NCBI GenBank assembly: GCA_947471745.1
Contig: CANJKZ010000724.1
Location: 3,453,501-3,517,500, forward strand
DNA from: Closterium sp. Naga37s-1
Taxonomy: Eukaryota; Streptophyta; Zygnematophyceae; Desmidiales; Closteriaceae
DNA length: 64,000 bases
Reading direction: 5' to 3'
This document shows positions 55,801-64,000 of this stretch, piece after piece. Position 1 is the stretch's first letter. Every line of letters begins with the position of its first letter. The translations under genes were made by a program, and so were the position numbers. The notes below the pieces were generated by a model. It was not told the origin of the DNA. It worked only from the letters and a program-made list of their open reading frames with translations, and ran no database searches.

Positions 55801-56467
55801 CCAGATAGGGAGAAGTGGCTGGTTTCCAGGGATGCTGAGTACCAGAGCCTGCTAGAGAATGGGACATGGGAGCTGGTGGTGCTGCCTGAGGGGAAGAAAG
55901 CCGTACAGTGCAAGTGGGTGCTAAGGATCAAGACCGATGACAAGGGACAGGTCACCATCTACAAGAGTAGGCTGGTGGCTAAGGGGTTTATGCAGAAGGA
56001 GAAGCGGGACTTCAATGAGATCTTTGCTCCCACTGCCAAACCCCCTACCCTCCGTGTCTTGTTGGCAGATGCAACCGTTAGTGGGAAATTCATCATTCAG
56101 ATGGATATATCAACGGCATTCCTCAATGGGATTTTAGAGGAGGATGTGTACATGACGCAGCCGCCTGGGTATGAGGATGGTAGGGGCAGGGTGTGCAAGC
56201 TGAAAAAGTCCATCTACGGCTTGAAGCAGGCGCCACGGTGCTGGTACCAGAAGTTGGCAGCTGTTTTAGAGGAGATGGGATTCAGGACCAGCAGCTGTGA
56301 TAAGAGCCTCTTTCTCAAGGGGGAGGGGGAGAAGCTGGTGCTGTTTCTGGTCTATGTGGACGACATTCTTCTCTTTGCAGCAGCATGAAGGATATCCAGA
56401 ATGTGAAACAGCAGCTGATGGAGAACTTCAAGTGCAAGAACCTTGGGGAGGTAAAGTACTACATCGG
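52805..56467 (+). pseudogene. B3 Gag-protease-integrase-RT, two frameshifts, truncated
   Basis: Open for 925 codons from ATG 52805: Gag, CCHC knuckle, protease DTGAAW near 54005, integrase HHCC, TDRGGEF and NGVAERANR (catalytic Glu kept). A deletion near 55475 in the acidic linker shifts the frame, and the frame continuing from 55489 carries RT up to YVDDILLFA near 56355. A one-base loss near 56376 then brings a TGA at 56386. The copy is cut about 80 bp later. Confidence 0.9.
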
Positions 56468-56696
56468 GTTCCATCTTGGGTTCCTTTGCGAGCTCGTCCT
56501 TTCTGCTTGTACTGTTCATAGCGCGTACAATGTTGTGCCGAAGTGCACAATGCGCGAGTACCTGCAAATACATCAAGCGAAAATAGTGAAAGCAAACAAA
56601 CACACGAACATTCCATTCACACTCAAATGCATTCGCACACGCATACTCGTACAAACAGACGGCAGGATGTCGTGCAATGTGAATTTGCACCCAACA
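56468..56696 (-). repeat. B4 3' LTR fragment
   Basis: Only the first ~229 bp in the sense direction (TGTTGGGTGC onward) remain; the rest is replaced by B3 RT sequence. Confidence 0.88.
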
Positions 56697-56707
56697 CACT
56701 CCCCCTC
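56697..56707 (-). promoter_or_regulatory. Polypurine tract of B4
   Basis: Sense GAGGGGGAGTG, as in B1. Confidence 0.78.
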
Positions 56708-56738
56708 AGCCTGCCGGCTGCATCCCCATCATTCCATG

Positions 56739-59700
56739 CTAGTTCATGCTCATTCCACTCATGCGCACACAACGCCAATGAGGCTCATCCGCAAGCCTCT
56801 TGGTGAGGAAGTCTGCTGGCTGCTGGTGAGTCTTGATGTAGATCGGATTCACCGTCCCCCTCTTCACCTCCTTACGCAGCCAGTGCCACTTGATACGCAT
56901 GTGCTTATTGAGCCCATGAAGCACAGCGTTCCTGGCCATCCCAAGAGCCCCCTTGCTATCACAGAACAGCGGCGTAGCAACCTTCTGCTCCTGGCCAATC
57001 TCCCCTAACAACCTCCTCAGCCAAATCACCTCCTTCACCCCATGGAACATCGCCATGTACTCTGATTCCACAGAAGAGAGTGCCGTCTCCGTCTGCTTCT
57101 TTGACCTCCAACTAACAGGTCCTCCCCCAACTACACAGATGTATCCTCCCACAGATGAGGAGTCCTCCTTCTCAGAAGCCCACGTAGCATCTGTAAAGCA
57201 AGTGAGAAAGAGCTTGCCTTCTCCAAGCCTCTCCCCCTTCTCTTTCAGCACCTCCTTCCCTTTCTGCTTCACCTGTGCAGATGCAGAGTAATGAACTCCA
57301 ATGCTTGGGTGAGAGTTCAGATACTTCACCACACGTTCAGCTACATCCATCTGCTCCTCTGATGGATTCTGCACCACCCTAGCTAGCTGCCCAACCGAGA
57401 AAGAGATGTCGGGCCTTGTGTGAACTGCTGCATACAAGAGGCTGCCCACCAAGGACTGAAATTACTGCTGCTCCTCGGCTTCAACCCCTTCATCCTCTGC
57501 AGCTTTCACAAGCTTGAATTCTGCTGGCAGGGGAGTTGCAACTTTGCGCTCATTCTCAATCCCGTACTTCTCCCCCAGCTCCTTGATGAACTTCTCCTGG
57601 TGCAGCTTCAACCACCTGTGATCTGGATCCCTCTCCACATGCATCCCGAGGTAGTACTTTACCTCCCCAAGGTTCTTGCACTTGAAGTTTTCCATCAGCT
57701 GCCGCTGCACATTCTGGATCTCCTTCATGCTGCTGCTAAAGAGAAGAATGTCGTCCACATAGACCAGAAAGAGCACCAGCTTCTCCCCCTCCCCCTTGAG
57801 AAAGAGGCTCTCATCACAGCTGCTGGTCCTGAATCCCATCTCCTCTAAAACAGCTGCCAACTTCTGGTACCAGCAGCGTGGCGCCTGCTTCAAGCCGTAG
57901 ATGGACTTTTTCAGCTTGCACACCCTGCCTGTACCATCCTCATACCCAGACGGCTGTGTCATGTACACATCCTCCTCTAAAATCCCATTGTGGAATGCCG
58001 TTGATATATCCATCTGAATGATGAATTTCCCACTAACGGTTGCATCTGCCAACACGACACGGAGGGTAGGGGGTTTGGCAGTGGGAGCAAAGATCTCATT
58101 GAAGTCCCGCTTCTCCTTCTGCATAAACCCCTTAGCCACCAGCCTACTCTTGTAGATGGTGACCTGTCACTTGTCATCGGTCTTGATCCTTAGCACCCAC
58201 TTGCACTGTACGGCTTTCTTCCCCTCAGGCAGCACCAAAAGCTCCCATGTCCCATTCTCTAGCAGGCTCTGGTACTCAGCATCCCTGGAAACCAGCCACT
58301 TCTCCCTATATGGTCCAGCTAATGCCTCCTCCATGCTAGCTGGTTCCTCTGGTGCAGGGGCAAGAAAACAGTAGGCAGGTTCATCCTCCTCATCCGGATC
58401 ATAGCCATGCGGTAGAATCAGCAATGCTTCCTCGGTCCCAAGCTGCTGCTCCGCTACATCAGCTCCTGCAGTCAGCTTCTTAGTAGCCATACGGGTACGT
58501 CCTGGCCTGGAGACGGGTGTCTCCCATCCCTTCATAACGACACCCTTCGGCTTCTTAGTTTTTCCCTGCTGCTGCTCTCCCCCCTCAGATCCGGCAGCTC
58601 CACTAGTGCTAGTCTCCACATCATTTTCTCCACCAGCAGGTGCCTCCTGTACCTTCTTTCCATCACCACCCTCTGCAGCTGCCTCCTCTCCCTCCTCCCA
58701 CACACTAGGAGTAAGGTCCAGCTGCATGGTGATCTGCTCCATCTGCTGGGACACCCTGGCCTCCGGCTGTTTCTCCCAGCTCCCATACGTCATGCCCTCA
58801 ACAAACTTCACATCCCTGCTGTCAAACAACACACCCTTGGAAGGTTCCCACAGCAGCCATCCCTTGCTCTCAGCAGCCAGCCCCAAATGCACACACCAGA
58901 TTGCACTCGCCCCCAACTTACTGCGGTAGGTCTTGGGGACGTGGGCGACTGCCATGCAACCGAACACCCTCAGCATGTCCACCGGCGGCTTCCTCCCAAG
59001 CCACCTCTCCAACGGCACCCACGAGTCATCCCCAACCTTTGTGAGTACCCTGTTCCTAGCGACGGTAGCGTGCCGAACAGCATGGGGCCACATTGAGTTG
59101 CTCAGCCCAGATTCTATGAGCAGCGCCCTAGCTGTCTCCAGAATTGTCCGGTTCGCCCGTGCTACACCGTTAGACTGTGGGGTGTAAGCCGTGGTCAGCT
59201 CCCTCTGGATGCCCTGCTTCTTGAGCCAGGCCGTCATCTCAGCTCCAAGGAACTCACCACCCCGATCTGTCCTAATCCGCTTCACCACACACTCCGCTTG
59301 CTTCTCCACGAATGGCAGCCAATCTTCCCGTATCGTAGAGGTGGCATGGTCCTTCTGCTTCAGCGGATATGCCCACATAAGCCTGCTCCAATCATCTACT
59401 ATGGTCAGAAAGTACCGCTCCCCCTTGCGCCCCTGAACCGGCAGCGGCCCCACCAAGTCCATGTGGACCAGCTCCAACGGCTTCTTGCTCCTGCCAGCCA
59501 CACTATGGAAGGGGAAACGGGTAAACTTTGAGAGCAAACAGATTTCACAATTCTCATCAGGTGGCTGTCCGTTCAGCTTCAGACCCTTAACGGCTCCATC
59601 TTTCTCCAACTGCTTCAACAAGGGCATTGCCACATGCCCCAAGCGTCGATGTGCCGTTGCCCAATCCGTCTCCCCAGATCTGGCCGACACTTTCACACCA

Positions 59701-61319
59701 ACCCCTCCAACGGCATTGCACTCCCCCTGGGATGCAGACCCCTCTCCAGCCTGCCCCCCACCATGCCACGCCAACGCCGGCAGCTGCCACATGGATCTGT
59801 ACACGTCCGTGCTCTCGTGCAGATCCCAAAGCACCCGATTGCCCAGCTGCCCCTTGTAAGTGCGTGCCCCATCCGTGCTAGTGCTCACCCCAGCCTTGCC
59901 AAGCTTACGGAGGGAGATGAGGTTGGCCTTGAGTTCAGGAACGAGGAGAACGTCGTGCAGCACCACCGGCTTGCCATCCGCTCCTTTAAACACAGCTCGT
60001 CCCACACCAGCCACCTTCAGCGCGTGTCCAGAGGCGGAGCACACCTCGTTGATCGGTGCAGCGCGTACGTGGTCCAGCAGGTCCTTGCGCGGCGTCATCG
60101 TCCAAGCAGCGCCCGTGTCCAACACCCAATAATCCAGGGGGTGCAGCTCTGCTCCAACCTTGGCAGAGGCGTCTCCTTGCTCCCCCTGCTCCTCCTGCTC
60201 TCCAATATGGAAGAACTGGCCCGCGGTGCGCTCCTTCTTCTTTTCCGCACCGCCGTTACTCTTCGGGTTGTTGTCGGACGAATCGGCGACCATGCTCGCG
60301 CCGTTTTTCTGGTTCCTCCGCGCGCCGCCATCCTGGTGACGATATGGGGGGGTCCATCCATCGGGTTTCTTATAGCACAAAAACCAGGGGTGCCCCTCCT
60401 TCTCACAATACCACCAACTCCCTTTCATTTTGCCACCAGCACCCGACTTGCCCCCACGTCCAGATTTCGCACCGCGACCCCAACCAGTACCTCCTTGTTG
60501 GTCGTTGGAGTCGTCGTCCTTCTTTGCACCGCGTCCAGCACCACCGAAGCCACGTCCTCTGCCACGTCGGCTCCCTTGCATCCCATAGCCGCTGCTGCCG
60601 TCGTCTCCACCCCTCAGTTGGCGGCGACGGAAGTCCTCCTCCAGAATCTTTGTCCGCACCCACTCGAGTGTCCACGAGCTCTGGTTCTGTGGCAGGCTCA
60701 ATCCGCTCGTGAATTGAAGCCACGATTCCGGCAGCAGCGACAGCATCTTCAGGCACTTTGTCTGCTCCGGGTAGGTGATTCCCGCGGTCGCCAACTTCGC
60801 GTAGAGGTCGCGCATCTTGTCCAGGACAGATTGCACCGGCTGTCCCTCGCTCAGGCGCAACGCGGACAGCTCCCTCTCCAGCATCAACGTTGCAACAACG
60901 GAGGTCGGGGCGTGCGGCTCCTTCAACACGGTCCACGCCTTCGGACCGCACTCAACCTCCGGCAGCAGGTGCATGACGTGGTGACCCTGGTTCAGCTCCA
61001 AACTCTGCGACATCAAATAGTAGCCAGCCGAGGAGCGCTCATCCCAATCTTCCTGCAGCGCGGGGTCACTCGGTCTAGGCTCCTCCCCAATCATTAGTTT
61101 CAGCAAACCGATCTGACGGAAATACAATTGCATTTTCCAGGCCCAATCATCATAGCCCTCACCATTGAACTTCTCAACGGTGAAGTTTTTCAGCACCTCC
61201 TTGACCAGCGAGCCCTGGTTTGTTCGCGCTCCCCTTGGCGCTGAAACACCAGAATCTTGGCTGCCGCTACGATCTTGGGCTGAAGATTCACCAGCTCCCG
61301 TCGAGGTGTTGCCCGCCAT
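56739..61319 (-). pseudogene. B4 Gag-Pol polyprotein with two nonsense codons
   Basis: 1527 codons in one frame, ATG 61319 to TAG 56739-56741. TGA at 58167-58169 replaces GGA, and TAA at 57462-57464 replaces CAA, judged against B1 and B3. A 3-nt deletion near 59158 turns NGVAERANR into NGVARANR, removing the Glu of the integrase DDE triad. The CCHC knuckle has Trp in place of its first Cys (SWWYCEKEG). All other domains are as in B1. It is inactive on several counts. Confidence 0.92.
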
Positions 61320-61350
61320 AGCTACCTATATCGAAGATCAGTATAACGCA

Positions 61351-61362
61351 GCTCTGATACGA
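61351..61362 (-). promoter_or_regulatory. Primer-binding site of B4, mutated
   Basis: Sense TCGTATCAGAGC, one change from TGGTATCAGAGC. Confidence 0.75.
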
Positions 61363-61365
61363 GCT

Positions 61366-62130
61366 TGTTGGTGTAAGGGCCTAATAAACTCAAGCTATTA
61401 AGACTTTATCAAACTTAAAACCTCTCCTCGGGGTCACCTCCAAGGGTCCTTGGGTGCCTGGTACAAGACCAGCCCCTATCCTCGGGTCCGAGTTTGTAGA
61501 GAGAGGGATCAAGAGGGACTTAGTCAAAACAACAAGAGTACCTTGAACGTTGCGCAGCGTATCGTGCAGACCGTCGATCGGATTAAGCTGAGAATTTCCT
61601 ATATCGAAGCTCGCTCCAAGAGCTTTAAAATGAACCAAGTTGCCTCGCGAAAAGTTCTGCCATTACAAAGTTATGGCTCGGACAGCGTTTGCCTTGCGTT
61701 GGAGTGCTAGCGTACTAGCGTTGACTCAGGTAGCATTCCACCGTCGCACCGCGTAGAAACGAAATTCCAGCAAGGAAGGAATTCGCTTGAATCAATTTTA
61801 CTATATTCAGGTACAAACAGAGAAGGAATAAATAGCTCTAGCTAGCAAGGACCTTGGGAATCAACCTGGGAACAACCAGGGATGATCCCAAATAATTCCA
61901 AGCAGCAGAACCAACCTGGCTGGACAATACAGCAGGTGGTAGGTTGGTAAACAACCTCTGGTTCTGTTTTTCCAACCTGGGAAAACAACAACCAGGTTCA
62001 GGTCCTAAAAACAGAACCTGTTTTGTCTTTGCCCAACCAGCCAAATGCTGGTTCCGCTGGTTTCCCCTGGCCCTGTAGCATGCAGATACAGACAAACAAC
62101 ATCCAACCTTCACCTAAATTGTACCTCTAT
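61366..62130 (-). repeat. B4 5' LTR, truncated
   Basis: 765 bp from TGTTGGTGTAAGG to GTACCTCTAT, where the next LTR starts with TGTTGG. It contains the ACCTGG/CCAGGT hairpin-rich segment at about 61860-62020. Confidence 0.9.
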
Positions 62131-62646
62131 TGTTGGTGTAAGGGCCTAATATACTCAAGCTATTAAGACTTTATCAAACTTAAAACCTCTCCTCGGGGTC
62201 ACCTCTAAGGGTCCTTGGGTGCCTGGTACAAGACCAGCCCCTATCCTCGGGTCCGAGTTTGTAGAGAGAGGGATCAAGAGGGACTTAGTCAAAACAGCAA
62301 GAGTACCTTGAACGTCGCGCAGCGTATCGTGCAGACCGCCGACCGGATTAAGCTGAGAATTTCCTATATCGAAGCTCACTCCAAGAGCTTTAAAATTAGC
62401 CAAGTTGCCTCGCGAAAAGTTCTGCCATTACGAAGTTATGGCTCGGACAGCGTTTGCCTAGCGTTGGAGTGCTAGCGTACTAGCGTTGACTCGGGTAGCA
62501 TTCCGCCGTCGCACCGCGTAGAAAGGAAATTCCAGCAAGGAAGGAATTCGCTTGAATCAATTTCACTATATTCAGGTACAAACAGAGAAGGAATAAATAG
62601 CTCTAGCTAGCAAGGACCTTGGGAATCAACCTGAGAACAACCAGGG
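62131..62646 (-). repeat. Second stacked family B LTR, truncated
   Basis: 516 bp from TGTTGGTGTAAGG to AACAACCAGGG, where a third LTR starts. Confidence 0.9.
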
Positions 62647-63715
62647 TGTTTGTGTAAGGGCCTAATAAACTCAAGCTATTAAGACTTTATCAAACTTAAA
62701 ACCTCTCCTCGGGGTCACCTCCAAGGGTCCTTGGGTGCCTGGTACAAGACCAGCCCCTATCCTCGGGTCCGAGTTTGTAGAGAGAGGGATCAAGAGGGAC
62801 TTAGTCAAAACAACAAGAGTACCTTGAACGTCGCGCAGCGTATCGTGCAGACCGTCGACCGGATTAAGCTGAGAATTTCCTATATCGAAGCTCACTCCAA
62901 GAGCTTTAAAATGAACCAAGTTGCCTCGCGAAAAGTTCTGCCATTACGAAGTTATGGCTCGGACAGCGTTTGCCTAGCGTTTGAGTGCTAGCGTACTAGC
63001 GTTGACTCGGGTAGCATTCCGCCGTCGCACCGCGTAGAAACGAAATTCCAGCAAGGAAGGAATTCGCTTGAATCAATTTCACTATGTTCAGGTACAAACA
63101 GAGAAGAAATAAATAGCTCTAGCTAGCAAGGACCTTGGGAATCAACCTGGGAACAACCAGGGATGATCCCAAATAATTCCAAGCAACAGAACCAACCTGG
63201 CTGGACAAAACAGCAGGTGGTAGGTTGGTAAACAACCTCTGGTTCTGTTTTTCCAACCTGGAAAAACAACCAGGTACAGGTCCTAAAAACAGAACCTGTT
63301 TTGTCTTTGCCCAACCAGCCAAATGCTGGTTCCACTGGTTTCCTCTGGCCCTGTAGCATACAGATATTGACAAACAACATCCAACCTTCACCTAAATTGT
63401 ACCTCTATAGTGCCTGCCCTGCTACACTATAGTCCACCAAACAACACAGTACAATTTCGAGTTGGATAGAACTGAATCTGCGCAATCAAGTAAGTTGAAC
63501 CGCAAAGCTTCCATCTTGGGTTCCTTTGCAAGCTCGTCCTTTCTGCTTGTACTGTTCATAGCGCGTACAATGTTGTGCCGAAGCACACATTGCGCGAGCA
63601 CCTGCAAATGCATCAAGCGAAAATAGCGAAAGCAAACAAACACACGAACATTCCATTCATACCCAAATGCATTCGCACACGCATACTCATACAAACAGAC
63701 GGAGACGGCAGGATG
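62647..63715 (-). repeat. Third stacked family B LTR, near complete
   Basis: Begins TGTTTGTGTAAGG and runs through the whole LTR to the ACAGACGGCAGGATG segment, about 25 bp short of the normal CACCCAACA end. It has a small internal GGAGAC duplication near 63700 and flows into an inverted copy of its own end. Confidence 0.88.
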
Positions 63716-63825
63716 CATTTGTATGAGTATGCGTGTGCGAATGCATTTGGGTATGAATGGAATGTTCGTGTGTTTGTTTGCTTTCGCTATTTTCGCTTGA
63801 TGCATTTGCAGGTACTCGCGCAATG
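63716..63825 (+). repeat. Inverted copy of the LTR end (foldback arm)
   Basis: About 110 bp, reverse complement of 63586-63696 with one mismatch seen. It keeps a private variant (CATACCC/GGGTATG) that other copies lack, so the two arms derive from each other. The arms are separated by about 20 bp. Confidence 0.9.
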
Positions 63826-63962
63826 TGTGAGAAAGTTTGAACAAGAATGAATGAACTATGAATGAAGTGAGTACATATAGGAAACCATAATTGAGTTGTA
63901 CCCCCTATGGGATACCCCACTATAGCCTACACAACTGCATAAGCTATATATATGTTCTGACA
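63826..63962 (-). repeat. Family C LTR
   Basis: 137 bp, in the sense direction TGTCAGAACATATAT to ACTTTCTCACA. It matches the ends and part of the body of the LTR at 38430-38543. Confidence 0.7.
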
Positions 63963-64000
63963 CACCCCCATAGGCAAAGTGGGGGAGAACAAGGGGTCAC
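63963..64000 (-). mobile_element. Family C polypurine tract and 3' untranslated end
   Basis: Reverse complement of 38392-38429, including the ATGGGGGTG tract. A further minus-strand family C copy therefore continues beyond the window. Confidence 0.85.

Larger units (their letters stand above)
51666..56467 (+). mobile_element. Family B copy B3: 5' LTR to RT, 3' truncated
   Basis: Full 5' LTR, functional-looking primer-binding site, and Gag to RT. It breaks off inside RT (LGEVKYYIG) at about 56467, where a minus-strand LTR fragment of B4 starts. It has no RNase H and no 3' LTR. Confidence 0.92.
56468..62130 (-). mobile_element. Family B copy B4: full coding region, both LTRs truncated
   Basis: Truncated 3' LTR 56468-56696, polypurine tract 56697-56707, polyprotein 56739-61319, mutated primer-binding site 61351-61362, and 5' LTR 61366-62130 cut at its far end by another LTR. 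It lies tail-to-tail with B3, forming a large inverted repeat. Confidence 0.9.

Noticed and set aside
59634..61097. 487-codon Arg/His/Pro-rich frames opposite Gag (also 53027-54490, 50652-51827)
   Set aside because: Antisense shadows of the GC-rich gag coding strand, without domains or start context.

Overview
This window is repeat-dominated eukaryotic nuclear DNA. The introns are GT-AG, there are no operons or ribosome-binding sites, and most of the sequence belongs to Ty1/copia LTR retrotransposons. Their primer-binding sites read TGGTATCAGAGC, the plant-type initiator-Met match. Copia families of this composition and a ~180-bp satellite suggest the green lineage. From memory of the family C polyprotein I favour a streptophyte (zygnematophyte) alga such as Closterium, but nothing here proves it.

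Layout: (1) 1-3104, 3' part of copia element A (+), decayed, with a ~920-bp LTR. (2) 3105-5868, inner piece of family C copia (-). (3) 5869-12345, complete copia element E (-) with two 819-bp LTRs and an unbroken ~1587-aa polyprotein. (4) 12346-18870, decayed copia element F (+) with a 3' LTR, a Trp-Gly-rich spacer and a 1-kb insertion in RNase H. (5) 18871-26091, low-coding DNA with two solo LTRs of family B (each with a perfect 5-bp target duplication), a non-LTR reverse-transcriptase relic and a 181-bp satellite array. (6) 26293-34812, the only locus that does not look like a transposon: a five-exon reading frame with a Ulp1/C48-protease-like N-terminal region, then a low-complexity stretch, then 45 tandem 46-residue charged helical repeats. 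Its spliced frame is broken by seven TAG codons and no TAA or TGA. (7) 34813-38543, 3' half of family C (+) with a very short LTR. (8) 38818-40011, 3' end of a second element A (-). (9) 40012-63825, family B copies in alternating orientation (+, -, +, -), with foldback junctions and stacked LTRs. (10) 63826-64000, start of another family C copy (-).

The retroelements encode the usual Gag, protease, integrase, reverse transcriptase and RNase H. Only E looks coding-competent; B1 is one 13-nt deletion away from an open frame, and all others are truncated or broken. The most interesting region is 26-35 kb. It is either a host gene with a giant charged-helix protein and TAG readthrough or reassignment, or a pseudogene whose array kept expanding after nonsense mutations.
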